From Sporomusa silvacetica DSM 10669 (GTDB lineage Bacteria; Bacillota; Negativicutes; Sporomusales; Sporomusaceae), in assembly GCF_002257705.1 (NCBI RefSeq), contig NZ_LSLK01000117.1:1-64000 (forward strand): a stretch of 64,000 bases of DNA, in the 5' to 3' direction. Under the pieces are notes generated by a model that saw only the letters and a program-made list of their open reading frames with translations, did not search any database and was not told the DNA's origin. The translations under genes and the position numbers were made by a program. How positions within the stretch are numbered: the first letter of the stretch is position 1; every line of letters begins with the position of its first letter. Of this stretch, positions 1-7,925 are shown in pieces.

Positions 1-16
1 TGGTGATAACAGCCAA
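1..16 (-). CDS. Start of a leftward gene, cut by the window edge
   Basis: Reading the minus strand, a strong CGGAGG ribosome site (plus-strand 25-30) lies 8 bases before a TTG codon at 16-14, followed by codons for Ala-Val-Ile-Thr up to the window edge. A GTG at 24-22 is an alternative start. Only about five residues are visible, so no function can be given. The ribosome site is the whole of the support. Confidence 0.3.
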
Positions 17-152
17 TGTGAACACCTCCGTATGATTGGGTTTGGTCGCTTTTATCATACATGAGTTCTCACATTGGTTGTTCTTTTTTATTCATTGGGA
101 GTGTTGCATTTCATTTTACAATGAACCTTTTTTCAAATTATCGAAAAGGGTG

Positions 153-181
153 TTGCCAAACGTACGTAATTACGATATAAT
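153..181 (+). promoter_or_regulatory. Promoter of the Glu-Val tRNA pair
   Basis: TTGCCA at 153-158 and a perfect TATAAT at 176-181 are separated by 17 bases, a textbook sigma-A spacing. The tRNA-Glu gene starts 65 bases downstream and no coding start lies between. Confidence 0.75.
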
Positions 182-245
182 AACTTTCGTGGTAAGAGTC
201 GATTGCTTGTTATGCTGTCAGTCAATAGGGACAAATTAATTTTCC

Positions 246-320
246 GGCCCGTTGGTCAAGCGGTTAAGACACCGCCCTTTCACGGCGATAACGGGGGTTC
301 GATTCCCCCACGGGTCACCA
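246..320 (+). tRNA. tRNA-Glu (anticodon UUC)
   Basis: The sequence folds as a cloverleaf: a 7-bp acceptor stem (GGCCCGT with ACGGGTC), anticodon loop CTTTCAC giving UUC, a T arm with GTTCGATTC, and an encoded 3' CCA at 318-320. It is first of a two-tRNA transcript and is followed by a TCGA-rich spacer. Confidence 0.95.
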
Positions 321-403
321 TCTCGATTTTAGATGTTCGACATGCGACATTCGATAATGCGATTCGAAAATCGAAAGTCTAACATCGAAAATCGAATACG
401 TAC
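321..403 (+). repeat. TCGA-rich spacer between tRNA-Glu and tRNA-Val
   Basis: The 83-base spacer consists of short direct and inverted words built on TTCGACAT, ACATTCGAT and CGAAAATCGAA. The same words in the same order fill the spacer of the second tRNA pair at 5951-6028. The inverted words can pair into a long hairpin between the tRNAs, which could be a processing signal or a small repetitive element; the sequence cannot say which. Confidence 0.6.
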
Positions 404-479
<76 letters not shown>

Positions 480-533
480 AAGAAAAAGAAGCGTCTTTGA
501 ATTTCATTTCAGAGACGCTTCTTTTTCTTTTTC
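480..533 (+). terminator. Terminator of the Glu-Val tRNA operon
   Basis: A-rich arm followed by GAAGCGTCT, a 15-base loop, AGACGCTTC and a T-rich tail. The arm extends through AAGAAAAAGAAG / CTTCTTTTTCTTT, giving a very long stem. The symmetry would allow it to act in both directions. Confidence 0.9.
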
Positions 534-640
534 TAAAATTAGCAGAAAATTAAGTATATAATCATCAGCCAGTATCCAAAAACAACTCTTCAGCAGCGAT
601 ATTGTGCAGTTCAGTAATGGTTTGTGGAAGGGAGGTGAAT

Positions 641-829
641 TTGCCATATATAATAGTAATAAGTTCATATTGCGGGTATAGTAAACATGCTCCTTTGGCG
701 CCAAAGGCGTGGATGCCTTCCTGGGTTACTATCCACAATTCTGGGTATTACTTCGATTGGGGTGGTAGTTGTAAATTGACCATGACATTCATTTTGCTAT
801 CATTTGTAATCGAAGAAAAATTACTATGA
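641..829 (+). CDS. Possible small ORF coupled to the MFS transporter
   Basis: GGAGGTG at 631-637 precedes a TTG at 641 that opens a 62-codon frame ending at 829, just before the transporter start at 847. The product would be rich in aromatic residues with a hydrophobic tail (TFILLSFVI). I do not recognise it. The frame also spans a base-paired segment (674-737), so it may instead be untranslated leader RNA. Confidence is low because nothing beyond the ribosome site and the spacing supports it. Confidence 0.25.
   Translation: MPYIIVISSYCGYSKHAPLAPKAWMPSWVTIHNSGYYFDWGGSCKLTMTFILLSFVIEEKLL
674..737 (+). promoter_or_regulatory. Structured leader element upstream of the OFA transporter
   Basis: An outer stem pairs ATAGTAA (678-684) with TTACTAT (726-732), extended by flanking G/C pairs, and encloses a perfect 16-base palindrome CCTTTGGCGCCAAAGG at 692-707. 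GTGGAT (709-714) can alternatively pair with ATCCAC (731-736), so two exclusive folds are possible. It may be a cis-acting RNA or an operator. I could not match it to a named riboswitch class. Confidence 0.4.
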
Positions 830-846
830 AAAGGGAGATAAGAGCC

Positions 847-2172
847 ATGAAAACAGAATTACAAAGCGTTCCCAATCGGTGGCTGGTAGCCATCATGGGC
901 ACCTTGATGCAGGTTGCATTAGGGACCGTCTATGCCTGGAGTTTTTTTCAACAACCGATTATGGCGGCCAATAACTGGACTAACTCGGAGGCGGCTTGGT
1001 CATTCAGCCTTGCAATTTTCTTTCTTGGATTAGCTGCCGCCTGGGGTGGCATCAATCTACCCAAATTCGGCCCACAAAAGCTTGCCATGACTGGCGGTAC
1101 CCTGTTTAGCCTCGGCTACTTTATTGCTGCGTATGCCCTTTCTATCAAAAGTCTCGCACTCCTTTATTTCGGGTATGGTTTTATCGGCGGCATAGGACTG
1201 GGTCTTGGTTATGTAACTCCTGTGGCAACCGCGGCCAAATGGTTTCCAGACAAGAAGGGTTTTATCACCGGAATGGTTGTTATGGGTTTCGGTTTTGGCG
1301 CACTTATTATGGCCAAGGTTCTGGCCCCTATCTTCATGTCCATAACTGGCGGAAATCTTGTGATGGTATTTTCTTATGTCGGCGTAGCTATGCTTATCAT
1401 TACACTGCCAGCAGGTTATTGTCTTGTTAATCCACCTCTAAACTTTGTGCCGAAGGGTTACACTCCGCCAATAGTTTCGGCTGGAGCGCAGGCTTCTCAG
1501 GATACTATTACTGCTAAGCAGTGTATTTTATCAGGCAAATTTCTGATGATATGGACAGTATTCTTCTTCAACATTATTGCCGGCATTATGTTTATTGGTT
1601 TCCAATCTCCCTTGTTGCAAGACCTTTTGAAGAAAACGATGGACCCGACTACACTGAATAATCCACAAGTGGTTGCTGGATTAGCTGCTGCCGGTGCTAC
1701 TTTAATTGCCATTAGTTCTATCTTTAATGGTGTAGGTCGATTCCTCTGGGGCGGGCTGTCTGACAAAATCGGACGAGTCCAAACCTTCCGTCTTATCCTT
1801 GGTACTCAGCTTGTGGCTTTTTTTGCCCTACTGTTCGTTAGCAATCCAATTATCTTCAGCATGCTTGTCTGTTATATCCTTCTTTGCTACGGCGGTGGCT
1901 TCGGTGCTATGCCTTCGTTTATACTTGATGTCTTTGGACAGAAATTTATGCCGATTGTCTATGGCGCCATCCTCACCGCATGGGGGTGTGGCGGAATTGT
2001 AGGTCCGCAGATAGTAGCGTTTCTTAAAGATAATTTTGCAAGTCAAGCTGCTCAGTATACCTTTATGTCCGCATTGGTACTCCTGTTCATGGGACTACTC
2101 ATTACCTTCGTCTTGAACAATAAGAAATTCGCGCCTAATCAAGCGCGGAAATCCGTTTCGGAACCTGCTTAA
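847..2172 (+). CDS. MFS transporter, oxalate/formate antiporter (OFA) family
   Basis: About 441 residues with 12 predicted membrane segments, the usual OFA length. The N-terminus has the family-typical pattern PNRWLVAIMGTLMQVALGTVYAWS followed by a glycine-rich second helix and GYGFIGGIGLGLGY in helix 4; WGGLSDKIGR is the conserved loop between helices 8 and 9. OFA carriers exchange small mono- or dicarboxylates such as oxalate, formate, lactate or pyruvate; which one is moved here cannot be read from sequence. I prefer ATG 847 over ATG 826 because AAGGGAG at 831-837 is correctly spaced for 847. It converges on the LytS/LytTR operon, whose family often controls carboxylate carriers; that link is inference. 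Confidence 0.85.
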   Translation: MKTELQSVPNRWLVAIMGTLMQVALGTVYAWSFFQQPIMAANNWTNSEAAWSFSLAIFFLGLAAAWGGINLPKFGPQKLAMTGGTLFSLGYFIAAYALSIKSLALLYFGYGFIGGIGLGLGYVTPVATAAKWFPDKKGFITGMVVMGFGFGALIMAKVLAPIFMSITGGNLVMVFSYVGVAMLIITLPAGYCLVNPPLNFVPKGYTPPIVSAGAQASQDTITAKQCILSGKFLMIWTVFFFNIIAGIMFIGFQSPLLQDLLKKTMDPTTLNNPQVVAGLAAAGATLIAISSIFNGVGRFLWGGLSDKIGRVQTFRLILGTQLVAFFALLFVSNPIIFSMLVCYILLCYGGGFGAMPSFILDVFGQKFMPIVYGAILTAWGCGGIVGPQIVAFLKDNFASQAAQYTFMSALVLLFMGLLITFVLNNKKFAPNQARKSVSEPA

Positions 2173-2515
2173 TCAAGTAAAGACAGCAGGCAGTAGTTAA
2201 CTTTTCAATGAAATAGACGGTTCGTAGTTTTTCTTGTCCAGATGGAAAGGTTAACTTTCCCTGGATTGAACGACTAAGGTTTCTGCCGGCGTCCTAAGGG
2301 ACTTGGCACAAGCCAAGTCTTATCTTACTGTACAAAAAGTAGGTCGGATTTATTGTTGGATGTTAACCGCATGGCGAGCCGCCGATATCAGGGCCCCATG
2401 CGGTTTTTCGTATCTGTCAGGCTTCCCGTGAAACGCTCATCATTACGGCAGTGAATTTGGCTATTGCCCTAGTATTGCCTACTATTGGCTGTTATAAGAA
2501 AATACCATATTATCT
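2173..2515. other. Convergent intergenic region with three hairpins
   Basis: No gene is visible. Three hairpins follow one another: 2237-2265 (TCCAG..GGAAAG / CTTTCC.CTGGA), a perfect 8-bp stem with ACAA loop at 2300-2319, and the terminator at 2364-2409. They separate the rightward transporter gene from the leftward sensor operon. Confidence 0.5.
2364..2409 (+). terminator. Terminator after the OFA transporter
   Basis: AACCGCATGG and CCATGCGGTT form a stem around a GC-rich loop and are followed by a short T run. It lies 190 bases beyond the transporter stop codon. Confidence 0.7.
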
Positions 2516-3211
2516 CTAGTTGTGTGGTATCTTTTTATGTTGCGCCGCCAGTGAATTTATGGGCCACGAACGGGAGGTTGGTACAGTTGCCCAGGTGTCA
2601 ATCGGAATAAAGCAGGTAGCAGCAAGTGCAAATAACAAAGCAATACGTGCTGATAGTATGGCAACGGCGATAAAGCTTTGTTTGAGTTGATCGGCCAGTT
2701 TCTTGGAAACACCGATATAAAACATACCGATAATACGACCAGAATCGTCTTTTATCGGGGCATAGCCAGTTTGATATTTAACGCCGACAACCTCAGCTTC
2801 GCCAATATATATTTTACCTCCATTTAGCACGGTTTCGGTAACATAATCAGCTGCGAAAGTACCAGTTGCCCGGCTGCCATCGCGCATGATATTGGTAGCA
2901 ACACGGGTATTACTTAAAAAGATGGTAACTGTGTCATCTGTTAAGCGACCAATTCTGTCTACTAACTCAGTATTATCATTAATCAAAGAAGTACCTTTAT
3001 ATAACTTACCATTGACCATGTGCCAGGAACCGGGGTGCATATAGTCGGCAATTTCCTGGGCAGTGGCCAAATCAGATTTGGCTTTTTCGGCGATAGCTGC
3101 TTCAATTTGAGTATGCATGTCACGGATAGTCATAATGCCAATAACCAGAGATATCAGCATTGCTGGCCCAATGAAAAAGACAGTAAACTTGGTTTTGAGA
3201 CTAAGCTGCAT
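2516..3211 (-). CDS. Truncated Cache-domain membrane receptor
   Basis: 231 residues. A first membrane segment (about 10-30) is followed by a long helix and a single-Cache sensor region (about 60-175, including the VKYQTGYAPIKDDSGRIIGMFYIG signature) and a second membrane segment (about 180-205). In chemoreceptors or kinases of this kind a HAMP and an output domain follow; here only about 30 unrelated residues remain before the stop. The gene is either a truncated receptor remnant or an accessory sensor without output. It is third in the leftward operon after the histidine kinase and LytTR regulator, with a ribosome site (GGAGG) before its ATG, so it may supply periplasmic ligand sensing to that system. 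Confidence 0.65.
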   Translation of the reverse strand: MQLSLKTKFTVFFIGPAMLISLVIGIMTIRDMHTQIEAAIAEKAKSDLATAQEIADYMHPGSWHMVNGKLYKGTSLINDNTELVDRIGRLTDDTVTIFLSNTRVATNIMRDGSRATGTFAADYVTETVLNGGKIYIGEAEVVGVKYQTGYAPIKDDSGRIIGMFYIGVSKKLADQLKQSFIAVAILSARIALLFALAATCFIPIDTWATVPTSRSWPINSLAAQHKKIPHN

Positions 3212-3235
3212 AACGAACCTCCTTACAGAAAAGTT

Positions 3236-3964
3236 CTATTTCAGACCAAGTATAATTTTAAGCTGCTTTACCCGGTTGCGGCTGACCGGAACTTCTTGTT
3301 TATTAGCATCATTCATGCGCAGCAAATAGGAGCCGTGAAACCAGGGAATGATTTCGAGTATTTCATCTACGTTAATAATATATTGTCGGTGGATACGCAG
3401 AAAATGCGCTTCTGTTAACAAGTTATCAAATTCCTGTAAAGTAAGCATAGCCGAAAATTCTCTAGCGCGGGTACGCACATAAACATCTTTATCCTTGACG
3501 TAAATAAAAACAATATCGCTTTTGCTCATGGGTAAAATTTTGCCGCCAGATAATACGCAAACTTTGGTAATTTGCGACATCTGCTCGGTTGTGACCTTGG
3601 AGGACAAATGCCGTACTTTGGTTAAAGTCTGAGCCAGTTTTTCAGCAGTAACCGGCTTAGTGATATAACCAATAGCCGGTGTGGCAAAGGCAGCGACAGC
3701 ATGTTCCGGATAGGCTGTGATAAAAACAATATAGGGTGGCCTATTCATACTGTTTAGCTTTTGGGCCATCTCAAGGCCTGACATACCTGGCATGCTGACA
3801 TCCAAGAAGACTAACGCTGGCTTCTTTTCTAGGATATAAATAAGTGCATCAATACAATTGGTAAACTTGCCGCAGATCTCAATATCTGGATGCTGGCCCA
3901 GTAGGTATTCAATTTCGTCACAAATAGGTGGTTCGTCATCAACAATAACTGTTTTTGTTCTCAC
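3236..3964 (-). CDS. LytTR-family response regulator
   Basis: About 242 residues. The receiver domain has the acidic pair DD (9-10), phospho-acceptor Asp55 in FLDVSMPG and Lys103 in ITKPV. The C-terminal LytTR DNA-binding domain occupies about 140-240, with the typical FLRIHRQYIINVDEI and PVSRNRVKQLK segments. I prefer the GTG at 3964, which overlaps the kinase stop codon as GTGA, to the upstream ATG at 3991 that would overlap the kinase by 31 bases. It is the partner of the LytS-like kinase immediately upstream and should bind paired direct repeats in target promoters. Confidence 0.9.
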   Translation of the reverse strand: MRTKTVIVDDEPPICDEIEYLLGQHPDIEICGKFTNCIDALIYILEKKPALVFLDVSMPGMSGLEMAQKLNSMNRPPYIVFITAYPEHAVAAFATPAIGYITKPVTAEKLAQTLTKVRHLSSKVTTEQMSQITKVCVLSGGKILPMSKSDIVFIYVKDKDVYVRTRAREFSAMLTLQEFDNLLTEAHFLRIHRQYIINVDEILEIIPWFHGSYLLRMNDANKQEVPVSRNRVKQLKIILGLK

Positions 3965-5661
3965 AATACACCACTTTCTTTCTGAATGCATACACTTTGC
4001 TGGAAAGGAATACGCAGCCGAATTTCCGTGCCAAACGGTGGCTTAGAGGTTATTGTTAGACCGTATTTGGTCCCATAGAGACTAGTTAAGCGTTGGTGGA
4101 CATTGGTTAAACCCACTCCGTCAGAATGACCAGCCTGGATTTTGGCTAGTTTTTCAGGGGCAATTCCTACACCATTGTCGGTAATAGTAATAATCAGGGT
4201 ATTTTCATCAATATAGGCTTCAATGGACAGCAGGCAGCTCCCGAGTTTAGGAAACAGACCATGATTTAAGGCATTTTCTACTAAGGGCTGCAAAGATAAA
4301 GCTGGAATCAGGGCAGTGGACGTTTCGTCATCGATATTAACGGCTATGTCGAGCCTGTCGCCAAATCGGGACATAGCAATTTCCAGGTAGGCCATAATAG
4401 CCGCCAGCTCATTTTGTAATGTTACCAGCTCGTCTTGATTGGAATAGCCTCGCTGCATCAAGGTTGCCAGGCTTCCTAGCAGGCTGCGGGCTTTATCCGG
4501 ATCAGTACGACAAAAGGACATTATTATATTAATTGTGTTAAAGAGAAAATGCGGGTTGATCTGGGCGCGGAGGGCTTTGAGCTCGGCCTTTTCCCGCATT
4601 TTTCGTTGCTTATCAACTTCGGCCAGTTGAATCTGAACAGACAGTAAATTGGCAATTCCATCAGCAATGTGGATGTCCAGTTCTGACACCGTATTTTCGT
4701 GAACCCGGGCTATTTCAATGGTTCCAATTACCCTGTCGCTGGAGAACAGCGGCACCACAACGCTAGACTTTAGTGGGCAAAACGGAAAAGGACAGCCCCG
4801 ATCGGATGGAGTGTTAACAACTTTCATAGTTTTGCTGGTAATAGTCTCTTTTACGGCAGCAGAGAGAATTGGCTCACTTGGTTTGTGGTGATCGGCACCC
4901 TGGCCGATAAAGGCTAATCGTTTATACCTGCCAGTGATTGAAACAGCATCTACTTGTGTTAATTCATAGATAATATTTGCTGTTATTGTAGCTGAATGTG
5001 TGTTAAAGCCCAATCTAAGGAACGGAAGCGTACGACTGGCAATATCCAGGGACAATTGTGCAGCCCGGGCACCATAAATATCCTGTTCTGCTTCAATCCA
5101 ATTAATAATATATAAAAATAACCATACACCGGTAATACTGACACCCATAGTAAGAACTGCTGATTTAAAGTTTAAAAACAGCGTAGCTGTAGAATCGGAG
5201 AACAATGTAATCAGACTTATTTGACAAAGCTCAATAACCAAGGCCACCCTGGCGCCAGTCAGCGGCGTAATCTGGTGAAAGGTGAACCGGAGGCGTAACA
5301 TCCCGGAAAGGGACCCGGCAGCAATGATAAAAAGCGGCAGTACGATGGACGAGTATTCTATCATTACTAAGTAGCTAGCGCAAATAAAGCCAACTCCAAA
5401 CCCTGATACAGGCCCGCCGGAAATGCCTGCTAAGATCACGCCAATTAAGCGGGTAGTTACGCGCGATTCATCCCAGGGCAAGGTGCTGTAGTTGCCTGTT
5501 ATCGCTAGAAAGGCAAATAACACAATTAAAGAGAATTGGCTTGCCCGGTGGAAAGGATAACGAGCGCAGCGCATAATAAAGCGGCTGCGGGCTGTAAGAT
5601 AGGCTGTCATAGCGATAAAAGATAAAGCACTTACTATCTCTAACAGAGTAAAAACCGTCAT
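3961..5661 (-). CDS. LytS/BtsS-type sensor histidine kinase
   Basis: 566 residues: a 5TMR-LYT membrane domain (about 5-190), a GAF-like domain (about 215-345), the His_kinase segment RAQINPHFLFNTIN with phospho-acceptor His371, and an HATPase domain with N-box LQPLVENALNHG (458-469), DNGVGI (495-500) and GVGLTNVHQRL. Kinases of this family sense extracellular signals such as pyruvate (BtsS, YpdA) or cell-wall and membrane state (LytS). It heads a leftward operon with the LytTR regulator and the truncated Cache protein. The cysteines in the GAF region (CPFPFCP, about 290-296) resemble those of related kinases and could be redox or metal sensitive. Confidence 0.9.
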   Translation of the reverse strand: MTVFTLLEIVSALSFIAMTAYLTARSRFIMRCARYPFHRASQFSLIVLFAFLAITGNYSTLPWDESRVTTRLIGVILAGISGGPVSGFGVGFICASYLVMIEYSSIVLPLFIIAAGSLSGMLRLRFTFHQITPLTGARVALVIELCQISLITLFSDSTATLFLNFKSAVLTMGVSITGVWLFLYIINWIEAEQDIYGARAAQLSLDIASRTLPFLRLGFNTHSATITANIIYELTQVDAVSITGRYKRLAFIGQGADHHKPSEPILSAAVKETITSKTMKVVNTPSDRGCPFPFCPLKSSVVVPLFSSDRVIGTIEIARVHENTVSELDIHIADGIANLLSVQIQLAEVDKQRKMREKAELKALRAQINPHFLFNTINIIMSFCRTDPDKARSLLGSLATLMQRGYSNQDELVTLQNELAAIMAYLEIAMSRFGDRLDIAVNIDDETSTALIPALSLQPLVENALNHGLFPKLGSCLLSIEAYIDENTLIITITDNGVGIAPEKLAKIQAGHSDGVGLTNVHQRLTSLYGTKYGLTITSKPPFGTEIRLRIPFQQSVCIQKESGVL

Positions 5662-5828
5662 ATATCGCCTCCGTGTTAATCTAAAAAAGTATTCGGCACG
5701 AGGGCGATTTCCCCCTTTTTCCGAAAGGGCATTTGCAAAATATTATCTGAAATTTAGTTTTATTCTGTCTAAATTGAGCATTTAACTTAATCGACAGAGA
5801 AATTAATCTCAATAAAGTCGATAGCTGC

Positions 5829-5858
5829 TTGACGAACAGGACGAAAGTCATATATAAT
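5829..5858 (+). promoter_or_regulatory. Promoter of the Asp-Phe tRNA pair
   Basis: TTGACG at 5829-5834 and TATAAT at 5853-5858 with an 18-base spacer, 15 bases before tRNA-Asp. Confidence 0.8.
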
Positions 5859-5873
5859 TACATTTGGTAATTC

Positions 5874-5950
5874 GGCCCTGTGGTGTAGCGGTCTAACATG
5901 CCGCCCTGTCACGGCGGAGATCGACGGTTCAAATCCGTTCAGGGTCGCCA
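5874..5950 (+). tRNA. tRNA-Asp (anticodon GUC)
   Basis: Cloverleaf with anticodon loop CTGTCAC (GUC), T arm GGTTCAAATCC and an encoded CCA at 5948-5950. It is first of a two-tRNA unit. The minus-strand reading frame across it is only an antisense shadow. Confidence 0.95.
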
Positions 5951-6028
5951 TTTTCGACATTCGATCTTCGACATACGACATTCGATAGTAATACGAAAAT
6001 CGAACGTCGTAAATCGACAGTCGAATAT
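5951..6028 (+). repeat. TCGA-rich spacer between tRNA-Asp and tRNA-Phe
   Basis: 78 bases carrying the same ordered words as 321-403: TTCGACAT, ACGACATTCGAT, CGAAAATCGAA and a closing TCGA word. TTCGACATTCGAT near the start can pair imperfectly with ATCGACAGTCGAA near the end, forming a stem between the two tRNAs. Confidence 0.6.
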
Positions 6029-6104
<76 letters not shown>

Positions 6105-6124
6105 TAAATCTTTCTGTTGGGACT

Positions 6125-6154
6125 AAAAAAACCTTGCGATATGCAAGGTTTTTT
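6125..6154 (+). terminator. Terminator of the Asp-Phe tRNA operon
   Basis: AAAAAACCTTGC, a short loop and GCAAGGTTTTTT form a perfect stem ending in a T run. Confidence 0.9.
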
Positions 6155-6211
6155 GCATTAAAATCATAACAGACACAAAACATATAAGTAGAAATTTAAG
6201 GAGGGTGAGCT

Positions 6212-6862
6212 ATGTTTGATAATCGTACTCATGCTGGGCAGATTTTAGCAGAAAAATTAGCTACACTAGCCCTAAAAAGCCCTTATATACTAGCAGTTCC
6301 TCGCGGCGGCCTTGCGGTGGCTGCTCCCATTGCGGCTAAACTACAGGCTAATATGGCCGTTCTTATTGCAAAAAAAATTGGGCATCCGCTTAACCCGGAA
6401 GTAGCCATTGGTGCAATTATGCCTGATGGCAGTCTGGTTCATGACAATCAATATGTTAGCGGTATTGGAGTAAAGCAGGATAGTTTTGACCAATTAACGG
6501 CAAAAGCCCGTGAGATATTTGACCAGCGGGTTAAGGCCTATGAGTCCCTGATTATTAAAAGTCATGAAGTCAAAGGGCGGGACATTATTATTGTTGATGA
6601 TGGTATTGCTACAGGCTATACTATGCGCGCTGCAGTTAAATGGCTGCAAAAGTGGAACCCGGCCAGTATACTAGTCGCTGTGCCGGTAGCACCTAATGAT
6701 GTTACCGGTAAACTGCGGGAAGCGCAAGTCGAGGTTGTATGCATTGATGAGCGGGATGTCTTTAAGGCAGTCGGAAGCTACTATAAAGATTTCGAACAAA
6801 TGACAGACGCCGAAGCTTTGGAGTACCACCGGTTCGCGCCGAATGCGATTGTTCGACTGTAA
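6212..6862 (+). CDS. Phosphoribosyltransferase-domain protein
   Basis: 216 residues of the type I phosphoribosyltransferase fold. The PRPP-binding loop is DIIIVDDGIATGYT (124-137) and an N-terminal AVPRGGLAVAAPIA strand-loop (28-41) holds the pyrophosphate-binding RGG. Such stand-alone proteins (ComF/PRTase-like) are common, and their substrate is usually unassigned. The start at 6212 follows an excellent AAGGAGGGTG site. It is monocistronic between two terminators. Confidence 0.85.
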   Translation: MFDNRTHAGQILAEKLATLALKSPYILAVPRGGLAVAAPIAAKLQANMAVLIAKKIGHPLNPEVAIGAIMPDGSLVHDNQYVSGIGVKQDSFDQLTAKAREIFDQRVKAYESLIIKSHEVKGRDIIIVDDGIATGYTMRAAVKWLQKWNPASILVAVPVAPNDVTGKLREAQVEVVCIDERDVFKAVGSYYKDFEQMTDAEALEYHRFAPNAIVRL

Positions 6863-6913
6863 GATCAAGCGACTATGATAAGCCTTTTTATAGAGTGAAA
6901 AGGTTCATCCTAA

Positions 6914-6954
6914 AAGGCAAGGTCAGTATCCTCATTCGTTACTGACCTTGCCTT
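6914..6954 (+). terminator. Hairpin after the phosphoribosyltransferase gene
   Basis: AAGGCAAGGTCAGTA and TACTGACCTTGCCTT form a perfect 15-bp stem with an 11-base loop. The tail is not T-rich, so termination may be weak. Confidence 0.65.
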
Positions 6955-7140
6955 ATTGCGTTCCTTTAAGACGATCGCAGTTGCCTTGAAATCGCAGTGC
7001 AAATGGAGTAAAGCAACCTAAAGATAAATCGGCTTTTCCAGAGTCATGTATTCAGAATACAATAGCATTCTTGGAGGAGAATTACGAATAAAAATTGAAT
7101 GAATAATCAGAAAAACAAAACAGAAAAAGGAGGGATAGTA

Positions 7141-7290
7141 ATGGCTGATACTTTGTACAAATGTCCAAAATGCGGCTTGATCCAAGAGACAAAGGGTGGA
7201 AAGAAACCTGAAGTTTGTGAGCAATGCGGCAGTAAAGATATTACTACAATTTCTCAGCAAACAGGACAATTAGGATGCGTTGGTAAATAG
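7141..7290 (+). CDS. Small rubredoxin-like zinc-ribbon protein
   Basis: 49 residues with two knuckles, CPKC (8-11) and CEQC (about 27-30), which would bind one Zn or Fe ion. The ATG at 7141 follows AGGAGGGAT at correct spacing; the upstream ATG at 7099 has no ribosome site. Function unknown; the fold is like the short zinc ribbons found beside redox or RNA-binding proteins. It stands alone before a bidirectional terminator. Confidence 0.75.
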   Translation: MADTLYKCPKCGLIQETKGGKKPEVCEQCGSKDITTISQQTGQLGCVGK

Positions 7291-7300
7291 AAACAGACTT

Positions 7301-7346
7301 ATCACAAAAGTAACCCTCTGTAATTGCAGAGGGTTACTTTTGTGAT
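7301..7346 (+). terminator. Long perfect bidirectional terminator
   Basis: A 20-bp perfect stem (7301-7320 with 7327-7346) around loop TAATTG, with A-rich and T-rich arms next to the GC core, so it can work in either direction. Confidence 0.9.
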
Positions 7347-7691
7347 GGCCAAAGGGGTACAAGAATGGCAGAATGTGTCTTTGATGTGGACAACGAGAAG
7401 GGAAATTTGGATTAGATGCCATGACTAAAACACGGGAAGGAAATTATCGGTGCTCAAATTTCTAATGTAATACGCCTAAAGAGGTGGGAGCCTTTCCTAA
7501 ATAGTATACCCGGGGTAGGTAATGTTCAATTGCCTTGGGACACGGGTAGTTAATTACTGCCAGCCCTTGATTCACCTATAGTTCTATGATATAATACAAA
7601 GCGTTGGGATACCTATAGCTGGTCAAACTAGCCCTAATTACCACAAAAGACAAGCGGGTATTCTGAAGATGATTGTAATTCCCATAATGAT
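7347..7691. other. Intergenic region before the tRNA-Gly integration site
   Basis: No gene is visible. The stretch carries stop codons in all frames and may include the tRNA-Gly promoter, though I see no convincing pair of boxes. Confidence 0.4.
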
Positions 7692-7766
7692 GCGGGCGTA
7701 GCTCAGTGGTAGAGTACCGGCTTCCCAAGCCGTGGGTCGAGGGTTCGAATCCCTTTGCCCGCTCCA
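7692..7766 (+). tRNA. tRNA-Gly (anticodon CCC), attachment site attL
   Basis: Acceptor GCGGGCG pairs with the 3' TGCCCGC part, the anticodon loop TTCCCAA gives CCC, and CCA is encoded at 7764-7766. The segment from the anticodon loop to the CCA is repeated at 24943-24987, so an integrative element has inserted here and supplied a replacement 3' half. The T-arm differs between the copies but pairs in both. Confidence 0.93.
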
Positions 7767-7813
7767 GTAAAATCAGGCCATCCAGGCATTTGCTTGGAAG
7801 GTTTTTTCGTTTT

Positions 7814-7838
7814 GGGTAGTAATCTGGGTAGTAAAACG
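7814..7838 (+). repeat. Left copy of element-end repeat (GGGTAGTAA tandem)
   Basis: Two GGGTAGTAA words spaced 12 bases apart start to start, followed by AAACG. The same 25 bases recur at 24807-24831, and GGATTAGGTAAAA follows both copies (7853-7865 and 24855-24867). The position just inside both ends fits integrase arm-binding sites. Confidence 0.65.
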
Positions 7839-7925
7839 CAATTTTATTGGGTGGATTAGGTAAAAATATATTGATTTAATGATACTACTATCTTATAATT
7901 AACTATAATAAAATATCGAAGTGAC

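Noticed and set aside
36..239. Rightward 67-codon frame at the window start
   Set aside because: No ribosome site, biased composition, and it runs across the tRNA promoter at 153-181.
5787..5981. Minus-strand 64-codon frame containing NGFEPSISAVTGRHVRPL
   Set aside because: It is the antisense of tRNA-Asp; this type of peptide is a well-known shadow of tRNA genes.
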